NCBI RefSeq assembly: GCF_010378095.1
Contig: NZ_WNJL01000050.1
Location: forward strand, 1 to 64,000
Length of the DNA: 64,000 bases
Direction: 5' to 3'
From: Acidithiobacillus ferrianus
Lineage (GTDB): Bacteria; Pseudomonadota; Gammaproteobacteria; Acidithiobacillales; Acidithiobacillaceae
Each line of letters opens with the position of its first letter. Position 1 is the stretch's first letter. The notes under the pieces were generated by a model, which saw only the letters and a program-made list of their open reading frames with translations, searched no databases and was not told the DNA's origin. Positions 1-8,842 of the stretch are shown piece by piece. The position numbers and the translations under genes are program-made.

Positions 1-218
1 CCATGCAGTGCATGCTCAAGGGGGTCTGCGCCCAATGTCTGCAATGGCAGATCGACCCGGAGACCGGGCAGCGCACCCGCGCGGTATTTTCCTGCGCCGG
101 GCAGGATCAGCCGCTGGCCTGGGTGGACCTCGACAACCTCGCCGCCCGGCAAAGCCAGAATCGCCTGCTGGAATACCTGAGCAGCCACTGGCTCGACTTC
201 GCGATGCTGAACACATAA
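1..218 (+). CDS. C-terminal end of a flavoprotein/iron-sulfur oxidoreductase (partial)
   Basis: Only the last ~72 codons lie in the window; the reading frame runs in from the left edge, and the first ATG seen (position 3) is internal. The tail holds a cysteine cluster (M-Q-C-M-L-K-G-V-C-A-Q-C) followed by WQIDPETGQRT. I associate this arrangement with the C-terminal part of large NAD(P)H/FAD oxidoreductases that resemble the dihydroorotate dehydrogenase electron-transfer subunit. Three cysteines in C-x5-C-x2-C spacing could ligate an iron-sulfur centre. Family placement rests on memory of similar tails and the catalytic part is not visible, so the function is uncertain. Confidence 0.5.
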   Translation, partial: MQCMLKGVCAQCLQWQIDPETGQRTRAVFSCAGQDQPLAWVDLDNLAARQSQNRLLEYLSSHWLDFAMLNT

Positions 219-235
219 CCAGAAATGTCCATATT

Positions 236-526
236 ATGGTGAAGACGTTATCGACGCTCGTTAAATACATTGCGGCGCACATGCATGACGAGAGAAACCG
301 CTGCCAGAGTTGCACCATGCCCTTGCGATTCGACAAAAATAGGCCGATTTCCAGCATATATTGTTCATTCTGCCATGATGGGACCTGTTTTGTGGACCAG
401 ACGCTTACCTTACAAGACATGAAACGCAAGATCAGAAAATTACTCTCCGAAAGAAAGGTGAGCCGCTTTGTCAAGCTGTACCTGATCGTGCGTCTGAGTA
501 CGCTGAAGAGATGGAGAACCCGGTGA
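236..526 (+). CDS. Small zinc-ribbon protein
   Basis: A 96-residue protein with two cysteine pairs, C23-x2-C26 and C43-x2-C46, in the pattern CQSC-MPL...YCSFCHDG, followed by a conserved-looking TLQDMKRKIRK helix. This matches the small 'putative zinc ribbon' family (Pfam Zn_ribbon_2 type), where the four cysteines bind Zn. The C-terminus is very basic, ending KRWRTR, which could suit nucleic-acid contact (inference). The frame is open further upstream, but an earlier start would overlap the preceding gene almost completely. ATG 236 lacks a clear Shine-Dalgarno, and ATG 281 is the alternative. The role is unknown. Confidence 0.6.
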   Translation: MVKTLSTLVKYIAAHMHDERNRCQSCTMPLRFDKNRPISSIYCSFCHDGTCFVDQTLTLQDMKRKIRKLLSERKVSRFVKLYLIVRLSTLKRWRTR

Positions 527-567
527 TGGGAATTGAAAACCCTTCAAAGGGATACCATGTTGTCCCA

Positions 568-581
568 TTGGACCGGTCCAA
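568..581. promoter_or_regulatory. Perfect 14-bp palindrome, possible enhancer/operator
   Basis: TTGGACCGGTCCAA is its own reverse complement. It lies about 210 bp upstream of the sigma-54-type promoter at 790-806, a usual distance for binding of an NtrC-type activator. That a regulator binds here is inference. No second copy was noticed elsewhere in the window. Confidence 0.4.
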
Positions 582-789
582 CATTTTCTGAATTTCATCC
601 CGTCGATGTGGTAACCGAAGCCTTGCGGATTTTGCGTCACAACCGATGTGCCGCGTTGCGTCATGCTGGTGCACCACCTTGAAGCGCGACGCACGGTTAT
701 GGTGCGCCTGCCTGATGCATGAATCCATTCTAATTGATCATATCTTGATGTTTTATAAAACTTCCATGACGATTTCTGGACTCGTGAGG

Positions 790-806
790 CTGGCATACGG
801 ATTGCA
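790..806 (+). promoter_or_regulatory. Sigma-54 (-24/-12) promoter of the ABC/porin/MFS operon
   Basis: CTGGCAT-N5-TTGCA matches the sigma-54 consensus (YTGGCAC-N5-TTGCW) with one mismatch in the -24 element. The invariant GG (792-793) and GC (804-805) are separated by exactly 10 bases. It sits 43 bp upstream of the ATG at 849, giving an expected transcript start near 817. Transcription would need an NtrC-type activator. Confidence 0.65.
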
Positions 807-848
807 TATCCTATAGGTACAGGTTCCCATATGCTGGAGGTTCATTCA

Positions 849-2195
849 ATGTTACGCCTATCTCTTTATGCGGCTACAGCAGTTTCGATCATTGCGGCAG
901 CGCCCGCCTTCTCGAAAACAATAACAATAAGCATTGGCTACCAATCCATGTGTACGGACACCTATCCAGCCGGAACGGTATTAAAGGGTCTGGGACTATT
1001 GCAAAAATATCTGCCACATACGGGTAAATATGCGGGCGTTGACTACCATATAATCTGGCGGAACTACAGTTCGGGTGCGCCTATAACGAACATGATGATG
1101 GCCGGTAAACTTGACTTCGGAACCATGGGTGATTACCCACTGGTGGTGAATGGCTCAAAATTTCAACAAACATCCGCCAAGCGATCTTATTTGATCACCA
1201 TGACGGGATACAATCTGGATGGTGCGGGGAATGGCATCGTCGTGCCGGCCAAGTCCAAGATAACCGACGTTAAGCAATTGGAAGGGCAAACCATCTCGAC
1301 GCCGATCGGAAGCTCATCGTGGGGAATGCTCTATGAAATGGCGGCCGATAATCATATACCCTTCTCATCTTTTCATGTCGTGAATCAAAGTCCGATGGCC
1401 GGCATCGCGGCTATCACCGCGGGGAAAATAGCTGCGCATGCCGACTTCTGTCCGATTTCCGAGCTAATGGAATATAAGCAGGTTGGCAAGCTGATATACA
1501 GCGGCATGGCCACGCATGTCCCATACCTCCATGGCGCGGTAGTAACGGCATCGTTCGCGGATAAGTATCCTGCCATTGTTGTTGCATACGACAAGGCCGT
1601 CATCGATGCAGATCGATGGATATCGAGCAATCCGTACCAGGCAAGCAAAATGATCGCAAAGTGGACCATGGTGCCGAAGGAGGTCCTTTACTTATATTTT
1701 AGTCATGGCGGGTATCTTACCCTGGACCCGAAAATTACACAAAAATGGATCAAGACATTACAATATGATCACCAGATTCTGGCCAAAAATGCGGGCATAC
1801 CGGCTTTGAATTTTAATGAATGGGTGAACCCAAAGTATCAGGAAATCGCCTACAAACAGCTAGGACTGAAATACGGTTCAGCGCATAAGGTGGTGTACAA
1901 CCCCAAGGATAATATCAATCTCCCCCCCGAGATTTGGGTTCAAGGCGGTGGAATACAGAAATATGGATCGGTGGGATCCATGTTGATGGCTGCAAAAGCG
2001 GATATCAAGGCACATAAGAAGATCAATGCCACCTATGTCTACGACCATACAACGGGGCTCAAGTTGTTTGGAAACTACGCGTACTATGTGAAAATGGGTC
2101 ATGAATACACGGCCTTCATGACGGCAGCGGGCGCAAAGAGCAATGCCCACGGTGCGCCTGTCTATAGTTATCAGCAGATCATTTCCACAATATAA
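849..2195 (+). CDS. ABC transporter periplasmic substrate-binding protein, NitT/TauT type, with extra C-terminal domain
   Basis: A 448-residue exported protein. Residues 1-22 form a signal peptide (charged start, hydrophobic stretch, cleavage near AFS-KT). Residues ~25-330 have the look of NMT1/SsuA-like binding proteins (NitT/TauT family): an early YQS motif, then GKLDFGTMGDYP, then DVKQLEGQTIS. These bind small anions such as sulfonates, nitrate or bicarbonate. The protein is ~110 residues longer than usual. The extra tail (YVYDHTTG...YAYYVKMG...) faintly recalls a NosL domain. ATG 849 is chosen because GGAGG lies 8 bases upstream and the signal peptide starts there. It is followed at once by its permease and ATPase. 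The substrate cannot be read from sequence. Confidence 0.8.
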   Translation: MLRLSLYAATAVSIIAAAPAFSKTITISIGYQSMCTDTYPAGTVLKGLGLLQKYLPHTGKYAGVDYHIIWRNYSSGAPITNMMMAGKLDFGTMGDYPLVVNGSKFQQTSAKRSYLITMTGYNLDGAGNGIVVPAKSKITDVKQLEGQTISTPIGSSSWGMLYEMAADNHIPFSSFHVVNQSPMAGIAAITAGKIAAHADFCPISELMEYKQVGKLIYSGMATHVPYLHGAVVTASFADKYPAIVVAYDKAVIDADRWISSNPYQASKMIAKWTMVPKEVLYLYFSHGGYLTLDPKITQKWIKTLQYDHQILAKNAGIPALNFNEWVNPKYQEIAYKQLGLKYGSAHKVVYNPKDNINLPPEIWVQGGGIQKYGSVGSMLMAAKADIKAHKKINATYVYDHTTGLKLFGNYAYYVKMGHEYTAFMTAAGAKSNAHGAPVYSYQQIISTI

Positions 2196-2252
2196 TAACA
2201 CAAAATAATATGCGGTGACATATAGGCATCCATAGGACTTGCGAGGACTATA

Positions 2253-3137
2253 ATGATTGCATCAGATCAGAAACGGAATGGGAAACTTCGGAGGCATGAT
2301 GCGCATGCGATGGACAAATCATTGCGGATCAATAAACGGGGAAGGGGTTACACGAACAGCTTCCTGTTTATTGGGAATCAAGGCGTGCGTGCTTTTATTA
2401 TTCCTTTATTATCAGTCATTTCTGGTCTCCTGATATGGCAATGGCTAACGCAGACCCACGCCGACGTGGTCCTTGATTTTTCAAATATTCCGTCACCATT
2501 GCATGTCTATAAGTCATTTTTGAATGTTGTCGTCACCAAAACCTACTGGAAGGACATTTATTGGAGTCTCTATCGAATAGCCTTGGCGTTTACCATAGGT
2601 TCGGTTGTTGGCGTTTTCATCGGCGTAGCATTGGGCTACAGTAGCATTCTTCGACTCATAATTGCGCCCTATATTGAAATAATGCGGCCAATCCCTGCCA
2701 TCGCCTGGGTGCCTATGGCAATTCTTATGTGGCCAACCACAGGGCAAAGCATTATATTTATCACTTTCCTTGGCGCCGTATTTCCAATCGTCCTGAATAC
2801 CTGGGATGGGGTAAAGCGGGTACCCGTTGAACTGGTTAAGGCAGCAAGATCCCTAGGCGCAAATCGGATAAGTGTTTTATTTCACGTGGTGATTCCTTAC
2901 GCGATTCCCAATATCACTGTCGGCATGGCACTGGGGATGGGGGCGGCATGGTTTGCCCTCCTCGCTGGGGAAATGATTAGTGGAAGATATGGGATAGGGT
3001 ACTTCACATGGGAATCGTACCAACTGATTCAATATGGAAACATTATCGTGGGGATGCTCACCATTGGGATCCTGAGTTCCATTACATCCGGGGCGATATA
3101 TTTTGTCAAGCGTAAGATCGTCCCCTGGGCTGAATAA
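2253..3137 (+). CDS. ABC transporter permease, SsuC/TauC type
   Basis: A 294-residue inner-membrane protein with about six hydrophobic segments after a basic ~45-residue N-terminus. The cytoplasmic EAA loop, which docks with the ATPase, reads VKAARSLGANRISVLFHVVIP (about residues 199-219), as in the NitT/TauT permeases. It forms the channel for the ligand delivered by the binding protein upstream. ATG 2253 has GAGGA five bases before it. The stop lies 28 bases before the ATPase start, so the two are co-transcribed. The N-terminal extension is longer than is typical for the family. Confidence 0.85.
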   Translation: MIASDQKRNGKLRRHDAHAMDKSLRINKRGRGYTNSFLFIGNQGVRAFIIPLLSVISGLLIWQWLTQTHADVVLDFSNIPSPLHVYKSFLNVVVTKTYWKDIYWSLYRIALAFTIGSVVGVFIGVALGYSSILRLIIAPYIEIMRPIPAIAWVPMAILMWPTTGQSIIFITFLGAVFPIVLNTWDGVKRVPVELVKAARSLGANRISVLFHVVIPYAIPNITVGMALGMGAAWFALLAGEMISGRYGIGYFTWESYQLIQYGNIIVGMLTIGILSSITSGAIYFVKRKIVPWAE

Positions 3138-3165
3138 GCCGCAGGCGCGTAATGAGGCTATCATC

Positions 3166-3930
3166 ATGAAAGGTATCGGGCATATTGAAATTCAACAGGT
3201 GTGTTTGGGATATAAGTCTGGCCTGGATATCAGGACGGTAATACAAGATTTGTCATTGACGCTGGATGCTGGATCATTCACCTCTCTTATCGGGGCGTCT
3301 GGCTGTGGAAAAAGTACACTATTAAATGCGATAGGTGGGCATTATAAACCATTATCTGGCAGTATCATTCTTGATGGAGTTGAGATTAAAACCCCCGGCG
3401 CCGATCTGGGTATCGTTTTCCAGCAACATACGCTTTTCCCGTGGAAAACCGTGAAGGAGAATGTACGATTCGGACCTATGCGACGAGGCGTGGGGAGGGC
3501 TGCAGCAGATAAGCTTGCGGATGAGTATATCGAACTCGTTGGTCTCTCTGGGTACGAAAACTATTATCCCAAAATGCTTTCTGGAGGGATGCAACATCGT
3601 GCCGAGATAGCTCGTGCCCTTGCCAATAAACCTGCCGTTTTATTGATGGATGAACCATTTGGCGCATTGGATGCGCAAATGCGCGCGTCGTTGCAAGACA
3701 GCCTATTGTCTATCTGGGAAAGTACGCATGTCACGATCGTGTTTGTCACCCATGATGTCAACGAAGCGATTCGCCTCAGTCAACGGGTCGTTATCATATC
3801 GCGACGATCTGGATCTATTTCGTCGATTATAGAAACCAATAAGAACCATGACGAACCTGTGGAGCAGTATATGCAGAGCAGGCAGACGCAAGAGCTGAAA
3901 AGACGTTGTCTTGAAATGCTCTCTGCCTAG
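3166..3930 (+). CDS. ABC transporter ATP-binding protein, SsuB/TauB type
   Basis: A 254-residue nucleotide-binding subunit that powers the permease. Visible motifs are Walker A GASGCGKST (43-51), Q-loop IVFQQ (~84), signature LSGGM (138-142), Walker B VLLMDEP (158-164), D-loop GALD, and the H-loop in VTHDVNEA. The LFPW sequence after the Q-loop is typical of NitT/TauT ATPases. The frame is open from 3103, but ATG 3166 has GAGG at the right distance and avoids overlap with the permease. The C-terminus carries ~40 residues beyond the H-loop, which is normal. The porin gene follows within 60 bp. Confidence 0.88.
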   Translation: MKGIGHIEIQQVCLGYKSGLDIRTVIQDLSLTLDAGSFTSLIGASGCGKSTLLNAIGGHYKPLSGSIILDGVEIKTPGADLGIVFQQHTLFPWKTVKENVRFGPMRRGVGRAAADKLADEYIELVGLSGYENYYPKMLSGGMQHRAEIARALANKPAVLLMDEPFGALDAQMRASLQDSLLSIWESTHVTIVFVTHDVNEAIRLSQRVVIISRRSGSISSIIETNKNHDEPVEQYMQSRQTQELKRRCLEMLSA

Positions 3931-3987
3931 TGATACTGAAGATGGGATGGACGATGTGCTCGCTTGCTATTACAAGGGCCAATGCCA

Positions 3988-5349
3988 ATGAATAAAATAC
4001 TATTTTCAGCTATCCTGTTTGCATCGACATCATATCCCCTCCTTACCTGGGCGGGTACGCTAACTCAATTTTTCCAAAAGAGCAAAATATCCGGCCAAGT
4101 ACGATCCTATTATTTCAATCGCCTTTATGGCGCAGCGAATGTCCCCAATCAGGATGCTTTTGCTCTCGGTGGCCTGCTGGATATCAAAAGCGCGCCATTC
4201 CTTGGCGGCTTTGGTGTGGGGGTCAGTTTTTATACTGCAAATGATCTTGGAACGCACGGATATTCTCCGGCGACGGTTGATACCACCATGATGGGATTGA
4301 CGTCATCGCTGAATGCGCTCGGTCAAGCGTATATACAGTACGCCAACCCCGGACAACAACTGCTCGTGCGGGCAGGTGATCAAATCATTAACACTCCGTG
4401 GATGAACAATTCCGATGCGCGTATTCTGCCGGCGACTTATCAGGCTATATTCGCTCAATATAGCCCATTTCCGGGGATAAAACTGGAGGCACTGAGAGAG
4501 TTCCGCTGGAAAAGTCGTACCTCTCCGGATTATTACAAAGATAATCTATATTACTCTACCGGATATAGTGGCGATCCCATCTATGGGGGGGTTCCAAAGC
4601 TGCCAAACTCTGCTTCCCAGGCGCAGGGCGCATTGGCTTTTTCTGCCAGTGCCACCGTCGTGGGTACCAAGGCTCAGGTCTGGTATTACGATTTTTATCA
4701 TTTTGCGAAAATGTTTTATGGCTCGGCACAGTACACACTCAAGACGGCCACGGGAATTGTTGATCCTCTGGTCGGGGTCCAATTCGTGCGCGAGTGGGAA
4801 AGTAATAGCCTGTTGAATGCTGGAGCGGGTGCGCAGCCCGTGGACAATGTCATCGGTGATACAGTGAATAGCAGTGCCTGGGGCGTTCAGGTTGGTGCCA
4901 ATTTTGATATTGCGCCTACTATATTGGGTAAGGGCCAATTCACCTGGTCATACAATGGGATCGTTCCTCATGTCGGTGCCGTTGGTGGGGGTGCCATCGT
5001 CTCGCCATATACCATTGGTTATGCGACGGACCCTTTATATACCACTTCGATGATTCGCGGGTTGGTGGAAATGGGGCCGGGCGATGGCTGGAAGGTGAAA
5101 TGGATACAGAATATTCTCCACAAGCAGTTTCTGTGGATGGCGGCCTTCGCGCGTTATCATACGTATTACAGTGGTAACAGCAATGATGTATATGTGGATC
5201 TGACCTATTTCCCCGGTGGCATGTTCAAAGGCTTGTCCGTTCGTGACCGAATGGAAGTTGCGAACGGGGGGTTGGTGCATGATACTCCACTCAACCCAGG
5301 CAACAAGACGTTTATTTATAATAGAGTAATGTTGACGTACATGTTTTAA
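3988..5349 (+). CDS. Outer-membrane porin (OprD-like)
   Basis: A 453-residue exported protein: signal peptide to about residue 24 (ending LTWAG), alternating polar/hydrophobic beta-strand pattern, aromatic girdle residues, and a C-terminal phenylalanine (LTYMF) that serves as the BAM-recognition signal. Size and features such as ARILPATYQA resemble the OprD/alginate-export group of substrate-selective 16- to 18-strand porins (inference). Its place between an ABC uptake system and an MFS carrier suggests it admits the same solute across the outer membrane. ATG 3988 is preferred over 3982 because AAGGG lies nine bases upstream. Confidence 0.72.
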   Translation: MNKILFSAILFASTSYPLLTWAGTLTQFFQKSKISGQVRSYYFNRLYGAANVPNQDAFALGGLLDIKSAPFLGGFGVGVSFYTANDLGTHGYSPATVDTTMMGLTSSLNALGQAYIQYANPGQQLLVRAGDQIINTPWMNNSDARILPATYQAIFAQYSPFPGIKLEALREFRWKSRTSPDYYKDNLYYSTGYSGDPIYGGVPKLPNSASQAQGALAFSASATVVGTKAQVWYYDFYHFAKMFYGSAQYTLKTATGIVDPLVGVQFVREWESNSLLNAGAGAQPVDNVIGDTVNSSAWGVQVGANFDIAPTILGKGQFTWSYNGIVPHVGAVGGGAIVSPYTIGYATDPLYTTSMIRGLVEMGPGDGWKVKWIQNILHKQFLWMAAFARYHTYYSGNSNDVYVDLTYFPGGMFKGLSVRDRMEVANGGLVHDTPLNPGNKTFIYNRVMLTYMF

Positions 5350-5417
5350 CTTTCCCTGGAAGGTTGTGGGGACTGCATCTACAGCCCGACCCCAGCCGAG
5401 GGTGGTCATTCGTATTT

Positions 5418-5426
5418 TGTTATAAT
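5418..5426 (+). promoter_or_regulatory. Extended -10 element before the MFS gene
   Basis: TG-T-TATAAT is a perfect extended -10 box 23 bp upstream of the ATG at 5449, in the 99-bp gap after the porin gene. No clear -35 is visible, as is usual for extended -10 promoters. It would give the carrier gene an extra sigma-70 start besides read-through. Confidence 0.45.
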
Positions 5427-5448
5427 TCACTTGCTCTGGGGGTTATTT

Positions 5449-6735
5449 ATGCCACAGGATGATGCCTTCGGTAATCTTCAAAAAGATGCAATCGCCCCGG
5501 TGGGCATCTTATCAAGTAGGTGGTCCCAGCTTTTACTTTCGATAATATGTATGATGGCTATCGCTAGTCCTCAATATGTTTGGGCACTTTTCACGACGCC
5601 ATTGCTTGCCCGATTCGGGGTAAGTCTTGCTGTATTGCAGGTTACATTCACCCTCTTGGTCGTGATTCAAACATTTTTTTCCCCGCTTCAGGGTTTCTTG
5701 GTGGATCGCTTTGGGGCCAGGTCGCTACTTTCCATTGGGACAATGATAACGGGATTGAGCTGGGTGCTATCCGCCGCGGCTGACAACGTCTATGAGTTAT
5801 ACCTCGGGTACGGCTTGTTGGGTGGTCTGGGCACCGGAATAGTCTATGTCGGCGTCATTGGACATATTGCCCGCTGGTTTCCCGACAAGCGAGGATTCGC
5901 TCTTGGAATGGTGGCTGCCGGATATGGCTTTGGGGCGGTTCTGACAACATTTCCCATCTCTTCAAGCCTGGGATATTTAGGTTACACCAGGACGCTGACT
6001 ATTTTTGGATTGATCCTTGGCGCAATCGGTTTCATATCGGCGCAAGGGATAAGAAAGCCAGAAGGCAGCGCCACGTCGGAAGTGCTACCCGAGCCGGTGG
6101 GCATAGGTTTAACTCCGAAGGAGATGCTGAGAAAACCGATATTCTGGATCATGTTCGTCATGATGGCGATGATGTCGACATCGGGATTGATGGTGATCTC
6201 GCAAATGGGCGCCTTTGCACAGGACTTTGGCGTGTCTGGTGCCCTTGTATTTGGCGTGGCTGCGTTACCGCTTGCGCTAACCATCGACCGGATTACGAAT
6301 GGGTTGACCCGCCCCTTCTTTGGGTGGTTATCCGATGTGGGCGGGCGTGAGAATATTATGGCCGTGGCGTTCGGTATGGAGGCCCTGGCGATGATAGCCT
6401 GGCTGTACATGCGTCATGACCCCTTATTGTTCGTGCTTTTGTCAGGGGTGGTATTTTTTGGATGGGGAGAGATATTCTCTTTGTTTCCTTCGACCTTGAC
6501 AGATACGTTCGGCACCCGACATGCCACCACGAATTATGGTTGTCTTTATCTGTCGCAAGGCATTGGTTCGGTAGTTGGCGGTCCGGTGGCGGCACTTATA
6601 TATACGGCGTACGCAAGTTGGGTGCCGGTTTTTCTGACGATGATCTTCCTGGATGCGCTTGCCGCGTTGATGGCGCTGTTTGTGCTCAAGAAATACAGAA
6701 CGCGCTATCTGCATGCCATGCGTGGTCAAGCATGA
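5449..6735 (+). CDS. MFS carrier of the oxalate/formate antiporter (OFA) family
   Basis: A 428-residue membrane protein with 12 predicted hydrophobic segments. The start of the transporter core (SRWSQLLLS...YVWALFTTPL) and the loop DRFGARSLLSIG between helices 2 and 3 match the OxlT/OFA branch of the major facilitator superfamily. That branch exchanges small carboxylates such as oxalate and formate, but many members are uncharacterised. ATG 5449 follows GGGGG by six bases; an upstream TTG at 5431 is less likely. It follows the porin on the same strand and closes the AT-richer block. Export of a breakdown product of the imported solute is one possible role (inference). Confidence 0.78.
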   Translation: MPQDDAFGNLQKDAIAPVGILSSRWSQLLLSIICMMAIASPQYVWALFTTPLLARFGVSLAVLQVTFTLLVVIQTFFSPLQGFLVDRFGARSLLSIGTMITGLSWVLSAAADNVYELYLGYGLLGGLGTGIVYVGVIGHIARWFPDKRGFALGMVAAGYGFGAVLTTFPISSSLGYLGYTRTLTIFGLILGAIGFISAQGIRKPEGSATSEVLPEPVGIGLTPKEMLRKPIFWIMFVMMAMMSTSGLMVISQMGAFAQDFGVSGALVFGVAALPLALTIDRITNGLTRPFFGWLSDVGGRENIMAVAFGMEALAMIAWLYMRHDPLLFVLLSGVVFFGWGEIFSLFPSTLTDTFGTRHATTNYGCLYLSQGIGSVVGGPVAALIYTAYASWVPVFLTMIFLDALAALMALFVLKKYRTRYLHAMRGQA

Positions 6736-6857
6736 AGTGATGGAGCGGATACGGCGGGCGGAAATCGATGCGGAGTGGCATCGCTCCCGCGGGTGGTGTT
6801 TCGTGCATGTCTGATTTTGCCGGGGGTATGCACTTCGGTCAGTAAGGGTTCGTGCGG

Positions 6858-6863
6858 TATAAT
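6858..6863 (+). promoter_or_regulatory. -10 box of leuA
   Basis: A consensus TATAAT lies 31 bp before the leuA ATG. The best -35 candidate (around 6834) is weak. Confidence 0.35.
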
Positions 6864-6894
6864 CCATGTATACCCATCGGGGAAGGATACCCTT

Positions 6895-8439
6895 ATGAGC
6901 CAGCCCAAAGAACATCTGATCATCTTCGATACCACCTTGCGTGATGGGGAACAGTCGCCTGGCGCGGCCATGACCCGAGATGAAAAAGTCCGCATCGCCA
7001 AGGCGCTGGAGCGCCTGCGCGTGGATATCATCGAGGCGGGATTCCCGGCGGCCAGCAACGGTGACTTTGTCGCTGTTCGAACCATCGCCGACAATGTGCG
7101 CGACAGTCGCATTTGTGGCTTGGCCCGCGCCCGTGACGAGGACATTCGTCGCGCCGGTGAGGCCCTGGCGGGTGCCAACGCCGCGCGTATTCATACCTTC
7201 ATCGCCACCAGCCCGGTGCATATGCGGGCCAAGCTGCGCATGGAGCCCGACACGGTGCTGGAGCACGCCGTGGCGGCGGTCAAGCTCGCCCGGCAGTATT
7301 GCGATGATGTGGAGTTCTCACCGGAGGACGCGGGGCGTTCGGAAGAAGACTTTCTGTGCCGGGTCATTGAAGCCGTCATCAAGGCGGGGGCGCGAACGAT
7401 CAACATTCCGGACACCGTTGGCTATAATCTGCCCGATCGCTTTGGTCAACTCATCGCCAATCTGCGTAACCGGGTACCCAATGCGGATCAAGCCGTCTTC
7501 TCGGTGCATTGTCATAATGACCTGGGCCTGGCGGTCGCCAACTCCTTGTCGGCGGTCCAGCATGGCGCGCGTCAGGTGGAATGCACCATCAATGGCCTTG
7601 GTGAGCGGGCAGGCAATGCCGCTCTGGAAGAGATCGTCATGGCCGTGCGCACCCGCGGCGACGCTTTTGCCTGCGATACCCGTATCGACATCAGCCAGAT
7701 CGTGTCCACCAGCAAGCTGGTCTCCACGATCACCGGTTTCCCCGTCCAGCCCAACAAGGCCATTGTGGGCGCCAACGCTTTTGCCCATGAGTCTGGTATT
7801 CATCAGGATGGAGTTCTCAAGCACCGCGAGACCTACGAAATCATGCGTGCCGAAGCGGTGGGTTGGGCCGCCAATCGCATGACTCTCGGCAAACTCTCCG
7901 GCCGTGCCGCTGTGCGCGCCCGTCTGGATGCCTTGGGCATTCATCTGGAGAAGGATGCCCTTGATCAGATCTTCGCCCGCTTCAAGGAGCTTGCCGATCG
8001 TAAGGCCGAAATTTTTGACGAAGATTTGCAGGCGCTGGTCAATGAGGATCTGCAGGAGGAGCAGGCCGATCATTATCGGCTCGGCTATCTGCGGGTTTGC
8101 TCGGAGATGGGTACCCGGCCGGAGGCGACCGTGGAAGTCTGGGTCGATGGTGTCGCGGAAATCGCCAAGGCGATAGGCGATGGCCCTGTGGATGCGGCTT
8201 TCAAGGCCATGGAAAAGGTGGTGCGGAGTGGCACCCGGTTGCTACTCTACTCGGTGAACGCCATTACCACCGGCACTGATGCCCAGGGTGATGTGACGGT
8301 CCGCTTGCAGGATGATGCTGGTCGAGCGGTGAATGGACAGGGCGCGGATACGGATATCGTCGTGGCTAGTGCCAAGGCCTACCTTTCTGCCTTGAACCGC
8401 TTGCGGGGACCGAGTGCGTGTCGGCATCCTCAGTTTTAG
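6895..8439 (+). CDS. leuA: 2-isopropylmalate synthase
   Basis: A 514-residue enzyme that condenses acetyl-CoA with 2-oxoisovalerate, the first committed step of leucine synthesis, in the cytoplasm. The DRE-TIM motif [12 protein letters not shown] sits near residue 12, and the metal-binding [12 protein letters not shown] near 204, then [14 protein letters not shown] and [11 protein letters not shown]. The C-terminal ~130 residues form the LeuA regulatory dimer domain where leucine feedback acts. Length is typical of bacterial LeuA (~515). The frame is open further upstream, but ATG 6895 has GGAAGG nine bases before it and matches family N-termini. Base composition returns to GC-rich here, unlike the preceding transport genes. 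Confidence 0.96.
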   Translation: MSQPKEHLIIFDTTLRDGEQSPGAAMTRDEKVRIAKALERLRVDIIEAGFPAASNGDFVAVRTIADNVRDSRICGLARARDEDIRRAGEALAGANAARIHTFIATSPVHMRAKLRMEPDTVLEHAVAAVKLARQYCDDVEFSPEDAGRSEEDFLCRVIEAVIKAGARTINIPDTVGYNLPDRFGQLIANLRNRVPNADQAVFSVHCHNDLGLAVANSLSAVQHGARQVECTINGLGERAGNAALEEIVMAVRTRGDAFACDTRIDISQIVSTSKLVSTITGFPVQPNKAIVGANAFAHESGIHQDGVLKHRETYEIMRAEAVGWAANRMTLGKLSGRAAVRARLDALGIHLEKDALDQIFARFKELADRKAEIFDEDLQALVNEDLQEEQADHYRLGYLRVCSEMGTRPEATVEVWVDGVAEIAKAIGDGPVDAAFKAMEKVVRSGTRLLLYSVNAITTGTDAQGDVTVRLQDDAGRAVNGQGADTDIVVASAKAYLSALNRLRGPSACRHPQF

Positions 8440-8506
8440 GCCGAGGTTGCGGGGTTTGGTCATAAAGCGGGTGGCGCCTGGCGCCGTCCGGTTGAGGAGT
8501 AAGGCG

Positions 8507-8842
8507 ATGGAGACGGTATCGGAGCTGGGCTTTTGGCAAAGGATGGCGGGTACGCAGGGGTTGATCCTCCTTTTTTTTACCTCGGCGGGTTGCCATTCCT
8601 GCCGGATCTGGCGCAGGCTTCTGGCCGATTATGAAGCCACCCGGGAGGATTTACAGGTCTGGGAGGTGGATGCGGGGATAGACATGGGCATTACCCAAGA
8701 GTTCGGCGTATACCATCTCCCGGCCTTGTTTCTCTTCCGTGACGGCCGCTATCAACGACCTCTGCAAGTGGAGGCCCGCGCCCATGCCCTGCATCGCCTG
8801 CTCGCCGATGTCGCCCACCTGCCACCGGAAGAAATGCCGTGA
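8507..8842 (+). CDS. Thioredoxin-like protein with CHSC active site
   Basis: A 111-residue protein with a thioredoxin fold: strand LILLFFTSAG followed by C29-H-S-C32, and a likely cis-proline in YHLPALFLF. The vicinal cysteine pair predicts thiol-disulfide exchange. There is no signal peptide, so it should act in the cytoplasm. ATG 8507 follows GAGGAG by seven bases; the frame is open further upstream but inside leuA. Its stop overlaps the next gene's start, so it is translationally coupled to ampD. The CHSC pair differs from the CGPC of housekeeping thioredoxin. Its partner is unknown. Confidence 0.72.
   Translation: METVSELGFWQRMAGTQGLILLFFTSAGCHSCRIWRRLLADYEATREDLQVWEVDAGIDMGITQEFGVYHLPALFLFRDGRYQRPLQVEARAHALHRLLADVAHLPPEEMP

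Larger units (their letters stand above)
527..848 (+). other. Non-coding control region before the ABC transporter operon
   Basis: A 322-bp AT-richer gap without a convincing gene on either strand. It holds an inverted repeat TTGAA-N5-TTCAA at 533-547, a perfect 14-bp palindrome at 568-581, a sigma-54-type promoter at 790-806, and the Shine-Dalgarno GGAGG at 836-840 that sets the next start. No terminator was recognised for the zinc-ribbon gene. Confidence 0.6.

Noticed and set aside
440..796. Minus-strand open frame in the gap before the ABC operon
   Set aside because: No ribosome binding site, no family features, and it lies across the sigma-54 promoter region.
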